Below, one piece after another: positions 35,401 through 47,844 of a stretch of 64,000 nt of DNA. A program made the position numbers and the translations under genes. Position 1 is the stretch's first letter. Each line of letters opens with the position of its first letter. The stretch comes from Fennellomyces sp. T-0311 (Eukaryota > Mucoromycota > Mucoromycetes > Mucorales > Lichtheimiaceae), in assembly GCA_025266875.1 (NCBI GenBank), contig JALLLT010000038.1, positions 124,001-188,000 on the forward strand, given 5' to 3'. The notes beneath the pieces are model-generated. The model ran no database searches and had not been told where the DNA came from. It saw only the letters and a list, made by a program, of their open reading frames with translations.

Positions 35401-37960
35401 ATGTATTGAATTATGCGGTTCTCGGATAATGCCCATATGCATTGCCAATGTAAGCTACTTTTCGCGCTACGTACCTACCGGTTACGTAGTCATTGTCATA
35501 TTATTTAGTCTGCCTTACTATGGACTATGCTAAAAGTACTTGAACCCCACGATATACTAAGGGGCACTATACAAGTTCAACGGAAAGTAGCATACGGTGT
35601 GATTTGATCTTCAATTGTGAAGCACGATGTACAAACACTACAACTCGCATTATCATTAGTTCTGGTGAAGATGTTAGTGTTTTCAGCCATACAACTCACC
35701 AAACCACATGACACAGGTTTGCAAGCTGCTTTGAATGGCAGGATACTAGTTTTCGAAAAACTATAACCCGGAACATAACGGTTCAAATAAGAGGAGGCCA
35801 AGGGCACGTACATAGATAGGGCGGATCGAGCATTGGAATGCCACTCTAATTAAGTGCTTTCTCGTGTTCTAAGTAACTGTCTTCATGTAGTTTCTATTAT
35901 TCTTTTGTTCAAAAATATATTAGAACACATTTTTACGTAGTCGCGACTTCGTATTGCGTTGCTCTCGTCTTAACTGGTATCAGAGTGTCTTTTGAAATGC
36001 TGTTATGGGATCTTCGAGTGCAGATGGCGCATTTCATCTGCTAGACGAAAACTTACCCGCATTCATATGCTGTATCCATGGACTGTTGTCAAAAGCGCTA
36101 TCCAAAGTCACTGAAAACAGGAGCAAGGATGGATATTCGCAGTATCAACCGGAACGTCATCACAAGCGCCACAACGATCACTTTTTGGTCAATCATATAC
36201 AAGAGGAACCGCGAATCAGATCGATAAACCTCCAGTGTCCAAACGATATGCAGTGCGATATCTGTACGACACCCGGTTCGGCAGAAAACATTGTTTCAAT
36301 AGGACACGCAAAGAAGCTAAAAGTACTCGACGATCAAGAAGCCTGATGGCGCGAAAAGTAGCTTCGTGAGATCAGGAATGTCGTATTCCACAGCAAACTA
36401 TGTAGTTCTTGGCGACGAATCAAGAAGACTACAATCGTTTAGGTAAGCAACATTGAAATTCGAAGATTTCTGTTGACAGATTATTGTTACCAAAGTTATT
36501 CTGCTCCACGTAAAGGGGAACTTGACAAATTCAAAGCAATCTATATCAGGCATCATTGGGTGTATTAGTATGCGCTCCTCGTTCATCTGAATATGTACCT
36601 ATGGATGGGATGACACAACTTTTGTTTTTAGTTACTTACCTAAAACCCGAAAAATATGAACTCGCTCCCTCCGAATGTATCTGGAATGCCCATATTTCTA
36701 TGTATTCAGGAAACCGAAATTCCACCTTACTGTATTGGCGCATCATTTCCCATTTCCAATACATCAGCAGTCTGCCACTTCCTTTCACTACGCGTGACTG
36801 CAATAAAACAGAAACCACAAATCTCCTTACACGTAAATATTCAAGTAACCAGTGCGTGTTCATATTTCCGCTCACACCTGTTGTCATGGCAATCGCGCCA
36901 TTAAGTAATACTCTGAATGGTGTCTGGGGTGACACCAAAAGCATGATGTTGAACAAAAAGTCATTCAAAGATGTTCTCCGTCATTTCACATATGAAGATC
37001 AAGGGAGTGAATCCTGAGCAGATTTAGCATTGCTCGAAAGATGCGCCACTGGCACCAGGCGTGCCAGAAGGCAGAAAATGGAAGGTCCGATAGCTAAGAG
37101 AACTAGGGAATGCTTGGCCCGTGCTCTCAACCGCGGCGCAGATGGAAGGCGTCCAACACGGGACGTACGTACAACGATAGAGTTGCACCGATCTGTGTTG
37201 CTACCAAGTGATATCACTCATTTCTCCACGACGCCAAGTATTTAGTTGTTGTTGTTGTTAGAGCAGGTGATCATGTAAATATAGCCCGCTGAACCCCAAA
37301 AAACATTGCAAGTTGTCGTTTGCAATTGAAACACCCAACTTATTCTACTCGTGTCGCCAAGAAGATCTTGTCCCATCGTATCGGCGAATGACACGTTAGG
37401 TTGTCATGGCAACATATATCCATTCTACGATAAGGTGATTTTGTAAATGCAGTCGCAAGTAGCAAGATCATCAGCCGTGCGTTTTCACAGAACCGCGTAG
37501 AAGATGTCAGTATGATTCCCCAACTCTAAATGGCGGCGGAGAGATGAAGGACCTGCAGCTGGATTCGTGAGAACCTTCGTCGTGTGTCTTTGACAAAATT
37601 AATCACTTTTCAGTCGGTGCTCGAGAACCTTGCCAATCGGATTTGCTGCCTTGTTTTTACCCATGGTATAGCTATATTGATCCGTATACCGAAAAACCAT
37701 TGAATGTATGAACAGCGCCAAGGTACAGAATCACAATTTCCTGTGCTACATCTTTAACATGTGAAAAATAAACGAGATGGGGAACCCCACATATGACGCG
37801 GCAGATCGTTTCAATGGATACCGGTGTAACGTACAAGAGACACGTTTGCCTTTGTAACTTGCTTCACATGGGCTAAAAAAATTTCTTGGTTTTCCCAGCT
37901 TTTTTTTAAAGAACGTGTCAATTCGAATCATGATCGACTAGACTCTCAAGCTTTTTAAAG
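32439..37960. other. 5.5-kb region without a convincing gene
   Basis: No gene could be supported on either strand. It holds a (TA)n microsatellite at about 32658-32678, a perfect 14-bp palindrome CCCAGGTACCTGGG at 33024-33037, and A/T-rich stretches. Plus-strand frames at 36005-36346 and 36556-37017 run 110-150 residues but lack motifs and flanking splice logic. They might be decayed repeats. The A/T-rich character of much of 34.9-36.0 kb fits old intergenic or repeat-derived DNA. I read no tRNA here by eye. Confidence 0.45.
32658..32678. repeat. (TA)n microsatellite
   Basis: An uninterrupted alternating A/T run of about 21 bp downstream of the zinc-finger gene, probably in its 3' flank. Confidence 0.8.
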
Positions 37961-37966
37961 CACGTG
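37961..37966. promoter_or_regulatory. CACGTG box in the first bZIP promoter
   Basis: CACGTG lies 84 bp before the ATG at 38050 and just upstream of a TATATAT sequence at 37983-37989. The paralogue at 41565 has the same hexamer at a similar distance. Which factor binds is not known; bHLH and some bZIP proteins use this core. Confidence 0.45.
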
Positions 37967-37982
37967 AGACGCGGACCTCGGT

Positions 37983-37989
37983 TATATAT
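37983..37989 (+). promoter_or_regulatory. TATA box of the first bZIP gene
   Basis: TATATAT lies 60 bp upstream of the ATG at 38050, followed by a pyrimidine-rich tract at 38010-38040, the usual core-promoter layout in this window. Confidence 0.5.
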
Positions 37990-38049
37990 CCGGTCGCATA
38001 CACAGACACTTTCCCACTTCATTCTTCCTTTCTTTTCCCCACACACGAC

Positions 38050-39629
38050 ATGTCATCCCCAGATATTTCCTTTGAGCACTTTGATCCATCATACGAACTC
38101 GGCAGTGTTGGCCAGAACGGAGAGGCTGTCCGTCCACGCAAAAAGCCAGGACGCAAGCCTAACCCGCCTTCACCTGCACAACGCAAGGCACAGAATCGCG
38201 CAGCCCAACGCGCATTCCGGGAGAGAAAGCGACGCGAAATGCAGGAAGCCGAATTGAATGTCAAACGCAGCATGTATCAACGTGACCAAGCGGTACAGGA
38301 AGCCAACGTGTTGCGTCAAAAGAATCAAGAGCTACTCTATGAGAACAACTACCTCAAGGGATTCGTATTGACTCTGAAGCTTGCATGTCTTGCCAACCGC
38401 GTCGATGTCCCCAAATTCTGGGACGCTGGCAAAACAGACGCATATGGCGCTGAACGGTTGACATTTTCCAGGACGAAGGGTATTCCTCAGTCACTTGAGT
38501 TCTTTTTGGACAGGCAGCATCGCATCATCAGCTTTTCGGACAGCGCAAGCAAGGACGACAAGGATCTCTTGGCAAAGGTATCGTCCTCGCCGCCCTCTTC
38601 CATCCAGGATCTTTACTCTACTCTCCTTGGCAATACAAACAGCAATGTCGGATTGGATGTCGCCACCATTGCCCCACAGCTTGCCAACCACCTTGAATCG
38701 CCCTTTTTCCAACAGCTTTTGAACACTGACCTTGTTTCTTCACGCGCCTCGTCAAATGACCTCACCAGTCTGCTGAACTCCACACCGTCGTCCTTTACAT
38801 CAGAATCAACACCCGAGGATACAACTGACATGGATTTATCCATCTACATCAATGATCCCATGGATTCATTACTGGAAAACGGCACTGCCGAGAATGTCTT
38901 GCTCAAGGAGGAAAAGGAGAAGTCGAGTTGTGATGTCGAGGAGAACGTGGAGGAAGCGACCAAGCTGCCTTTCATGGTTACTGCAGAAGCCATTCATCGT
39001 TTACGGTCTCTTCAACACATAGGGAAGGACTGCACTTCACCATTTACACCAAGTATGTATAAGATGTTCGATGATTCAGTTCATCGGAAACTCATTCGCT
39101 TCTTCTTTTACAATTAGCTGAATTACAACGCACGATTCCACACGACACACGTATTGATATTATTCCTGGCGCTGCAATGCGCGACCACATGATTTTGTTC
39201 CAAGACTTTTATGATGCAGACGATTTATTCACCACCCTGATTGAGAATGCTGTATTTACAGGCCCTGAACTGGGTAACCCGGACTGTTGGCTTGTACCGA
39301 AACGTTTCCTGGCGAAATACTGGTTCCTGTTGCCGAACCATAGCCCACAGAAGCGCACTGATGATGCGGTCGAGACCGCCGTCAATTTCGGACAGAAAAT
39401 GCTGCAAATGCTTATGGATCGCAAGCAAATGTATATCGATCGCGAAGATCATCCATCATGCTTTCCAAGGCAATACGAAGATAGCGCATCCTCAACAACA
39501 TCATCCACACCGCCTTCTCGTAAGTTTACAGCGTAGTGCTGTGGTTATGCAATACTCATTCAATGTGCTTTAGTGGAAACGATGAACGTCTTTATGACTG
39601 CCAACAATGACATATTCGCGGCAAGTTAA
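38050..39629 (+). CDS. AP-1-like bZIP transcription factor with DUF3425-type C-terminus, paralogue A
   Basis: Exons 38050-39052, 39118-39519 and 39574-39629 encode 486 residues. The basic region with NRAAQRAFRERKRRE (residues 49-63) is the fungal Yap/Pap1 signature, preceded by RKKPGRKPNPPSPAQRKAQ. A leucine-zipper-like helix follows to ~105 (LRQKNQELLYENNYLKG). After an acidic Ser-rich middle, the block IPHDTRIDIIPGAAMRDHM and the Trp-rich segment PDCWLVPKRFLAKYWFLLP form the C-terminal domain seen in many fungal DUF3425 bZIPs. It is probably a nuclear homo- or heterodimer. The Cys-rich redox domains of Yap1/Pap1 are not evident, so oxidative-stress control cannot be assumed. The last exon is a tiny 18-codon piece starting LETMNVFM, matched by paralogue B. 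Confidence 0.9.
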
Positions 39630-41453
39630 TCAGCCGGCTGACTGGCTTATTGCATTATCTCACCTTTTTTTTCTGTACATGATTCCCACAACGTAACTCA
39701 TTTTTTGTAATCTGTGAAAACATGCATGTTTTTTCCTCTCGTTTAGTAAGCATTATTCAGTAGTCTATGTATTATTTATTGTTGCTCTTCAGATAGCGCA
39801 GCAAATGCATTTTATTCTTGTAAGCTTTTTTTATCCCATTTCGGGTTAAGGTTGCATGATCTCTTTTTTTCAATTTTGACAGCACTACTTAGTTGCAATT
39901 TACCCATCGTCAAAGCAATAAAGATAAGGTCCAATCTAAGTAAGGCCATAATAGTTAATGATTGCGCATTTCTAAAGTACTATTTTGCACATTTTCAAAT
40001 CTGTCATCGCTGTATTAATATTCTAGCAAGGACGCGTGTTCTTAGGCTAAAAATTCTTCCAAACCTTAATAGTTATTTTGGACGATTCGGAATAAGTAAT
40101 CATCCGTTGGTTCAAAACAGCTTTCTGCCCATGCATCTGTATCACACATTCTATATGTATGTGGTACGATTTTCTCCACGAGCCAAACTTATGGCATTAT
40201 TGGATCTGATTTGACTGACACTGATTACTGCTACGTACCATTGCACATTTTAATGCATGATTCAAAATGACGACAGAGCTCGGTTAGCAATCGATTTTTT
40301 TTATCGATCTCGCATATATACGTTGTGCATAGGAGTAGCTGGATAATGAAGGACCGGACGGGAAAAAATGGGTTTAAGTCCTTAGTCATACGGTAACACG
40401 CTGCACACGCACCGACCCGAACCCTATAATAAGCGAAAAGGGTTCTCGTGCTGCAGGTAAAATAGGAAATCCTTTGTCAGCTGTATCGTAAATAATTTGG
40501 GTGGCTATGCGTCATTATCCAAATTGATACAGGCTAAACTAAACCGATACCGAAAGAATTCCCGCCTATCGTGTATGAATGCTACTGGAAGAATGGTACT
40601 ATGGAATCATGTCTAGGCAATAACGTGTTCTGACATATTTGTGAGTACACACGGTATACGTAAAGTTGTCTACATATATTAGTCATGCCAAGGATTGCTG
40701 AGCGCCATACCTTGCGTTATTCTTGAACCCCAACTTTTCACCCAAGAAATATGGACATGTGACGGAGGAATACGGTTTTTAATATATTGACAAGACATAG
40801 AAGAACTTACATAACAAAAAATGGCAGATACCTTTTTGGTCATCATGATGTACCAGTACCGAGCAAGCAGAAAAATTTTTAGAGACCAAAACGTAGAGAG
40901 CACTCTTGCTTTTATCGACGCGGATCGGTTCGTTAATGCAAAATAGTAACTTCACTAACAGTGATAGTCAAGATCTGATATTGTAATATAAATAAGTGTC
41001 TTATACATTTAATGCAGCCTTAACACTGTTAATTATAGTCACTTTGCATGCAGCTCTGTCGAGATCATAATCACAGAATTTATACTACTTATGTAAGGCG
41101 ATAAGATGGTCAAAGTCCGATTGTAAAGGGAAGAAAACTACTGTAGCCTTTGGTATGCTTTGGGGTTATTAGAGCTCTAATCCTCGGAACAAGGATCGAC
41201 GAACAGGGCTGCGTGATGCGGAATATGCTGGACGGGTCTGTTGGTGATACGTGTCACCAAAGCCTGTGATGATGCTGTCAGTTGGATGGCCGCCGGCGTC
41301 GGCTATGGTTAAATTATGAATGGGCAACTCGTAAAAGCCGAGTTACAATGTATTTCCATGGCAACCAGACTACTCTTTGGCAAAAAAACAGCAAGTACAT
41401 CAACTTGATGAAGGGCAGACGGCGTTAGTGGTGTATTGAATTATTTCAATCTT
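39630..41453. other. Intergenic region between the bZIP paralogues
   Basis: About 1.8 kb without a supported gene. Frames such as 39852-40214 (+) and 40679-40903 (-) are short, hydrophobic or repetitive and have no motif. The region is A/T-rich in 39.7-41.1 kb. It separates two copies of a tandem duplication and shows no obvious remnant of a third. Confidence 0.45.
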
Positions 41454-41459
41454 CACGTG
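41454..41459. promoter_or_regulatory. CACGTG box in the second bZIP promoter
   Basis: CACGTG lies 106 bp before the ATG at 41565, mirroring the box 84 bp upstream of paralogue A. A CT-rich leader follows at 41530-41560. Confidence 0.45.
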
Positions 41460-41564
41460 GGCTCTCTCTGCAGCCATTGCTTCCTTTTCCGTAACTCTCC
41501 AAGCAGCTGAAAAAGGGAAGTCCGAGTGGTTCCTCTCACTCTTCTCTCCTTTCCTTTTTCCCTA

Positions 41565-43064
41565 ATGGACATCATTGAGGAGTTGCTAGCTCAACCCGCA
41601 TCGCCACAGGATTGGCCCGTGCATTCAACGCCAGCGCTGCCACCCCAATTACAATGCATACCTAAACCCATGGAGTCTCATGTCGATCCGCCCGTCAAAG
41701 TTAGAAAGAAACCAGGACGGAAGCCGAATCCAGCCTCGCCCGCCTTACGAAAAGCACAAAACAGAGCCGCCCAGCGTGCATTTCGCGAACGCAAAGAACG
41801 CCATCTCCGCGATCTAGAGACGACGATACGCACACTTCGTGAGCAGCGCCAGCAGACCGTCAAGGAACTCAATGCAACCAAGAGCAAGTTGGATTCGTTT
41901 CGTGCAGAAAATTGGTACTTGAAAGGACTTGTCTTGACGCTCCAGTTCGTGTGCTTGCATCACAACATCCAGGTCCCCACCCACTCGCCTTATCTGACTG
42001 AAGAAGCGCTAAGCGACATTGCTCAATCTTCACCACATGCCATTGAAGCCTACGTCAATGCATACATGCGCAATAACGTCAATTTGAAGCCCACAATGGC
42101 TTCCCATCTCGCGAATTCGTTTCACCATGAAGAGGAGGAGGAAGAGGAGGAGGAAGAGCGGATGGAACAGCATCATCCATCACCACCAGAGGACGATCAG
42201 ATGGACGAAGATAGCGACGTATCATATGTGAAGCAGGAAGCGCGGGAGGACGAAATGTTCGATCAATGGCTTCATAAAGAGGAGACGCCGCCGAAACCAG
42301 CAACAACGAGCCTCAGTGCGATCCAGAAAATACGCTTGCAGCTTCGAATCCAGTCCGCCTTGTCTAGCTTCGGAGAATCAGCAGCCCGCCTGCAGCCTAC
42401 CCTTTTACAACTGTCAATTTCACATGATCCACGTATCGACTTAATACCTACACCTCACATGCGAGATCGAATGATTATCTTTCGTGACCAGATGGACTAT
42501 GATCGCTGCTTCAGCATGCTCCTGAACGGCGCAGTGTATCACGGCGGCGACCCGACTATGAGCGAGAGCTGGGAGCTTCCTGCCGAGTTCTTTAGCGAGT
42601 TTTGGTTCTTGACGATCGATTACGACCGCCGCAAAACAAACAAATGGAGACGCTTAAAAGGCTTGCCAGAGATTGGCCCGTCACCAGACGAGCGAACTCA
42701 ATCACGGCCACAGCAACGGCCACCTCCATCACAGCAGCAGCAACAACAGCACGGTAGCGATCATTTATGGTCGGACGAAGCACTGGCCCAATTCGTAGAC
42801 AGCATGCCAACCCTCCAGCCACTGGATCGGCCAGTCGAAAATAGCTACTTAATGTCCCCTCCTTCCGATTTTGACGACAAGGTGGTGCATCCGATATTTA
42901 GCCAAATTATGGGTTCAAATCCAGAAACGCGGCAGCCAGCACGAGCACCAAGTCTCGGTAAGTCAATGCGTTAATTTTAGGCACAGCATAATACTAATTA
43001 GAAACAAACAGGTGCCATTATGGAACTTATGTCTCAAATGACAACCGAAAGCCAACAGCCATAG
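41565..43064 (+). CDS. AP-1-like bZIP transcription factor with DUF3425-type C-terminus, paralogue B
   Basis: Exons 41565-42957 and 43012-43064 encode 481 residues. The start is the ATG of MDIIEELLAQ; the frame is open upstream only through a GTG. RKKPGRKPNPASPALRKAQ and NRAAQRAFRERKERH (basic region, 66-80) are nearly the same as in paralogue A, then come a heptad-Leu helix and ENWYLKGLVLTLQ. A Glu-rich run at ~188-200 and a poly-Gln run near ~395 are low-complexity inserts not found in A. The C-terminal domain aligns (ISHDPRIDLIPTPHMRDRM, then SWELPAEFFSEFWFL). The middle intron of A (39053-39117) is absent here, but the last intron sits at the same place, before a short exon reading AIMELMSQM. 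So the pair arose by duplication followed by gain or loss of one intron. Confidence 0.9.
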
Positions 43065-43192
43065 CACTTACTATATATGATTTCACATATGTTATTTATG
43101 CATTGCTTTTTTATATGATCAATCACAAAAAAAATGTTTTCTCTTGTCTGTACCACACAATGCTGCGTTCTAGATTACTGTATCAGACCGCT

Positions 43193-44221
43193 TCAAAGGT
43201 TCTTCAGGTCGATTTTCCCAACGGGTTGAGTGCCTGTAAGTCCTCCTTGACTAAATAGTTCCGGTTGCTCGGCAATGCGCTCCTTTGTACCGCCGCTGTT
43301 CTTCGTTTGCGGCGCTTCTTTTTTAATCTGGTCATCCTTGGTTTCTTCAGCAAAGTTGATCTTCTTCGCTGGTGATTCCCAAGGTGCTTGGGCTGACGAC
43401 GCAGTGCTTTGTGCTGTCTCATCGTCTGCTGATGCTGCTGCACCCCCTGCTGCTGCACCCGCCGCTGTCGCCATAGCAGCCGTTCCCACGTGATTGTCTT
43501 TTAGGGATTCATTTGCTGCCTTCGAATCAGCTGGTACCTCCGCGTTATCTTTGGTTCCACCGCCGCCCGCATCAACTGGCCCTTTGTTTTCAGTAGCAGG
43601 GTAATCAGATGCTACGGGAAATGTAGATGCAGGTGGACGAACATTACTATCGATAGGTGCTGGTGCAGGAACACTGGGACTCGCAGGCATAGTGTTGAAC
43701 ACCACAGGTTCAGCCGCCTTCTGGTCGTACAACGGGATGCTTCCGTTCCAATTTTGCTGTTGCTGTAGCGGCATACTAATACGGCGGTCATCAAAGTCGT
43801 CGGAATGGCCGGGAGACGCAACACTATCAGAAGCACGGCGTGGCATTGACTTTGGCTCATTCAATCGATTCTTGCTGCGATTGCTATCTGTCCAGATCTT
43901 CCATAGATTTTGGGCCTCACGCCGGGTTTCGTCCTGTACTTCCATTGGAGAGTTCGTTCGACCAGGATGTTGCAATGTCCAATCCATGGTTACTTGTTCG
44001 GCCCGGTCGAGGAACTCATTATTATCAAAGAGTGGTGCACTGGTTGGAAGGTCATTTACATCGAGTGGCTGTTTGCTGTCACAGTGATACTTGTGTTTGA
44101 GCGAAATCAGTGCTTGGTATGCAGAGGCTCGCGGGAGCTCCCGTTTCATAGTTTTGGGTGTCCCTGGTGCAAACCGGTCTGGATCAAAGTATCGTTGGTA
44201 CACTTCAGCATACGATTGCAT
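43193..44221 (-). CDS. Low-complexity hypothetical protein, intronless
   Basis: A single 342-residue frame starts at the ATG at 44219-44221 and ends at 43193, 128 bp from the stop of the convergent bZIP gene. Residues 1-115 look folded and charged (YAEVYQRYFDPDRFAPGTPK, then NEFLDRAEQVTMDWTLQHPG). The rest is disordered: Ser/Pro stretches, an Ala/Gly-rich run (ATAAGAAAGGAAAS, ~253-266) and a charged tail ending VGKIDLKNL. No signal peptide or membrane span is visible. I do not recognise a family. The steady open frame, ATG start and amino-acid texture argue for a real gene. Confidence 0.7.
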   Translation of the reverse strand: MQSYAEVYQRYFDPDRFAPGTPKTMKRELPRASAYQALISLKHKYHCDSKQPLDVNDLPTSAPLFDNNEFLDRAEQVTMDWTLQHPGRTNSPMEVQDETRREAQNLWKIWTDSNRSKNRLNEPKSMPRRASDSVASPGHSDDFDDRRISMPLQQQQNWNGSIPLYDQKAAEPVVFNTMPASPSVPAPAPIDSNVRPPASTFPVASDYPATENKGPVDAGGGGTKDNAEVPADSKAANESLKDNHVGTAAMATAAGAAAGGAAASADDETAQSTASSAQAPWESPAKKINFAEETKDDQIKKEAPQTKNSGGTKERIAEQPELFSQGGLTGTQPVGKIDLKNL

Positions 44222-45763
44222 CGTTGGTTCAAGAGATGAAAGGAAAAGGCAAGAAAAACGTGGGGAAAATGTTACAGCATACCCATGTTTAACAGGTACT
44301 TGCTTGTATAGATTAGTTTTGGTCTTTCAGTGGTTGAATTGGATAAATCCAAGGGTCTGAAAATGTATTCCTTGTAGATTCGAAAGTCAACGGAACTCTC
44401 CTTTGCTACAATCGATCCACAGGTTAAAAAATATATACAAAGGCAATAACTAGTTTTCAATAACTTCGAGAAGAGTTGCTTCCTAAGATGACAGATCCGC
44501 CGTTAGTCGATCTGCTACCCCGGATATAATAAAGTATGTATTTACCTACCTAAATCATTCGCTTCATGCGCCATACGCAACACTCAGCACCAGGGAAACC
44601 TCGATAAGGGCATACGCCTTTATCGTAGCAAATTTGGTGTCGTTCAAGTGGATGCGATACCAGTGAAAGCGAATGAGATGGTGTGTGCAAAATCGTGGCC
44701 CACTAGTCAAAAGATGCTTCCTGAAATGGATGTTTTTTTTTAGTTAGTGCCCGAGCGAATATCCGATCACAGCAAATATCCGTTTTTACCTGGGAAAGAC
44801 ACAAACGTCTCGACAATACTGTTGAGCGTGTAAAGGTATATATCCTTTCAAGCTCATAGGTAAACTCGGACATATCAGAAACGTTTCCTGGGAAATTGGT
44901 CTTCATCCGACAGTTGAGGAAATAAAAGAATATGCTTTTTTAGGGTTTAAAAATCGGCATGAGTCGACTTGGATGCTTCCAGAGAGATGGGCACAGGAGC
45001 GACGAGATCTTACAGCGTCTTTTTTTTTAACTACGGTTAGCTTTCATGTCGGTATATAAGTAATTAGTCGACTACCCAAAAGTAATCACTTACTTGTTTA
45101 GATTTAAAATATTGGTGAATTAGAAATAATAGGTAGCTTTTAAGATATTTCAATGTGTAGCAACTATAAACTATTTTTCTTGTTAGTGGATGAACCTTTA
45201 AAAACACCAGCGAGCACAATTACCTCGAATATAGATTATGGAAATAGTCTGAATAATAAGCGCATGGTCACGTAGATATTAGAACAGATGCCTAGGCAGG
45301 GATTTGCGAGCGCAGCTATTTACAAATCCTGTCCAGATGTTGCGAAAAGAAGCCGCGGTGGAATTTTGTCACCAAGAAGCTGGACTATTTAAGAATGTCA
45401 GAACAGAAATTTCAGGAAAAGAGATTAGTATTACCTTCAGGGGTTCGTTTTTGAGTTAGAATACAAATATGGTATTTTCTTAAAACTTATAAACACCAGC
45501 TAGATCCCGGTCGGTTGTTGTGTGCAGTAAAACGCTCTCGTGTCATAATAAATAACTTATTGCACATGATCAGTTATTCGCTGAGACGAGCAACTTCACT
45601 GATAAGTGAGCGCGCGGCTAAACCATGGACCATGAAGAGTTGAGTCACTTAAGACTAGATTGTTTATCTTGCCATCAGCCTAGCAAACATTCATTAGCTC
45701 AAAGACCCTTCGATGATAGCTTTTGTAAATATACTTACAAGTGAGTAAACGTTATCGAAACAA
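44222..45763. other. Intergenic region, no clear gene
   Basis: About 1.54 kb. The left part holds the promoter of the minus-strand gene at 44221. Minus-strand frames at 44272-44460 and 44703-44906 are short and motif-free. The right part is the 3' flank of F-box copy 3. No repeat was identified by eye. Confidence 0.45.
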
Positions 45764-47844
45764 TTACTCAGTAGAGACCGTGCAGCTGCAAGCACGAACA
45801 CAGGAATGGATTTGGGCACTGCCGACTGCCGGGCACCTTCGTACTCTCAGGTACTTGAGAGTGTAGCCGTTAACGAAGGGTGTCTCAAAGGCATGGCTCG
45901 TCAGGTTCGGTAGCAGGTCCAACTCGAGGGTAGTCAGCTTTTTGAAGTCCCTCAGTATTCCGATATGGGTGTCGGTAACCATGAGCATTTCGCTCAGTGT
46001 TAGGTGCGTCAATCGGCCAGCGACCTTGTTTAGGAAAACTTGAAGTCCATGAGTTGTGATGTTATATAGATTAGTAAGGGTGACTTGTTCCAGCGTGGGG
46101 ATATCAGCCAGGGCTTGGAGGATATCATCGTTTACTGTGCCGCATTGCAGGAGTGTAATAGATTTCAACGACGGTCCCTCTTGATACTGAGCGTACTTGT
46201 TAAATAATTCAACAAGGCGCAAGACGTGTCGGGAGTTGCGCACGTGAGATATACGCAGATTCTGAACAGGCGGTATCTCCTTGAGAGCAGCTGTGACGGC
46301 CTTGATGTCATGCGAGTGGACGATACTCAGCGTGTCGAGCCCGGTATGGCCGCTGATAGCTCGGAGTAGGATGGGCTGTATTCCTTTGGCACCCCAGAAC
46401 GTGAAAGATTTCACATTGGCCAACCTGAAATCATAGTACATTTCATCGAACTGTCGCACCGCAGACTCTGGGATAGGCGCAATGTCGGCAAACACAGTAT
46501 CCAAGGTTACCATATTATTGTAAAGGATCGGCATGATCGCTCCAGCTGGAATCGCGGCACCTCCATCGTTCGTGTATATCTTCCGTAAACCGGGGATCTC
46601 GCTGTCAACGATCGACGACAGTGGTGGTACCGATCTATCCGTGTTGTAACCCAAGATCTGGAGCTCCTTGGGCATTTTGTTGATGACATCCAAAACTGAA
46701 TGGTCGCAGTTATTCACAACAAGGCGGCGCAGTCGCCGACAGCACTCGAATACTTGTTTGATGTCATCTCCACTGATCATGACCGTATCGACTTGCAGGT
46801 CGACAAGTGCAGTGTGCTCATCCACCCACGAAAAATCGCCAAGCGGAGCAGCCCGCGGGTTTGCAGCCGAGAAGGACAGGGTGGTCAAATTAGTGCAAGT
46901 CATGAGAAGGTCCGCAAGCGTTGCTGCCACTGGGTGATAGCCATAGTCAATGCTAACGGTGCTGAGCGTGCCCTTGACTGCATTCAGTGCGAGCGTGAAC
47001 TTTGTCAGAAACAATTCAAAGTTTTGGGTGGCGCTTGCTGATAAAGCACACGAGTAGTTTAGCATATATCCAATCTTGACCCTCCAATTTACCACATACC
47101 TGTCAAGGTAAGCGAGTGGATGCTACAGTACTGGTTGCTCCGCAAGTACTTGAGACAAGCCGCCCGCATGCGTACATCCTTAGTGTCGATTGTCAGATGC
47201 TCAAAGTGCTTATGGACGAACGGGGCGATGTCCATAATGACATTGGACATTGGATGACCACTCAACGTCACATATCTCCACGCGTTTTTGCACTGCAGCA
47301 TCGCGTCGCGCCAACAGCGGGAGACGTATAAGCACTCGGTACGCGTTTCTTGCGAAAGTAGCATCAAGATAGCATCACTTATCTCGCGAGGAAACTGGGA
47401 CACAAAGTCGACCTTTCGCTGACTGATTTCCGTCACCTCGGCCTTGGCCTCCAAAAGCTTCTCTCGTTGCTTGTCGTTCACCTTGCACATCTTCAAGCCT
47501 TCATTGAATACCTCGATCGCACGCGTTTGTTGGCCATAAAATGAATAAATCGCGCCCTTCCGAACGTAGCCAGTCGCCAGATCGGGAGCGTAGTTGATCA
47601 TACTCTCTGCGCAGGCATGCGCTGCATCGAGCTGTCCTTGTTGGGCAAGACCGGATGCTTGAATGCTCATTAAAGGAAGGACAATCTGGCTAATAGTGCG
47701 GCCTATCGACTCCTTTGCGAGCAATGTGGCTTCGGCATACTGTTTACCCTTCATGAGCTTGCAGACTAGGTTATTCTGCTCTTTGAGAGCTGAGTAGTCG
47801 AAATGTTGGAATGGATTTTCCGGATTATCCAGTGAGCTTAGCAT
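45764..47844 (-). CDS. TPR/F-box/LRR protein, Dia2/Pof3-like, family copy 3
   Basis: Exons 47100-47844 and 45764-47037 encode 672 residues; the 62-nt intron (GTATGT donor, ATCAG acceptor) is at the conserved phase-1 position. TPR-like pairs occupy ~20-135 (for example ASGLAQQGQLDAAHACAESM, RKGAIYSFYGQQTRAIEVFN). The F-box is at ~165-212 (FVSQFPREISDAILMLLS ... VSRCWRDAML ... AWRYVTL). LRRs then run to the end, with AALKEIPPVQNLRISHVRNS and TLEQVTLTNLYNITTHGLQ showing the repeat. Two Cys and a few basic residues close the C-terminus, which is longer than in copy 1. It is the left-most of four tandem copies read right to left, with 792 bp to copy 4. SCF substrate-receptor role is inferred from the F-box. 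Confidence 0.86.

Noticed and set aside
36005..37017. Two plus-strand frames of 110-150 codons
   Set aside because: No motif, no continuity between them and no homologous block recognised; at best decayed repeat sequence.
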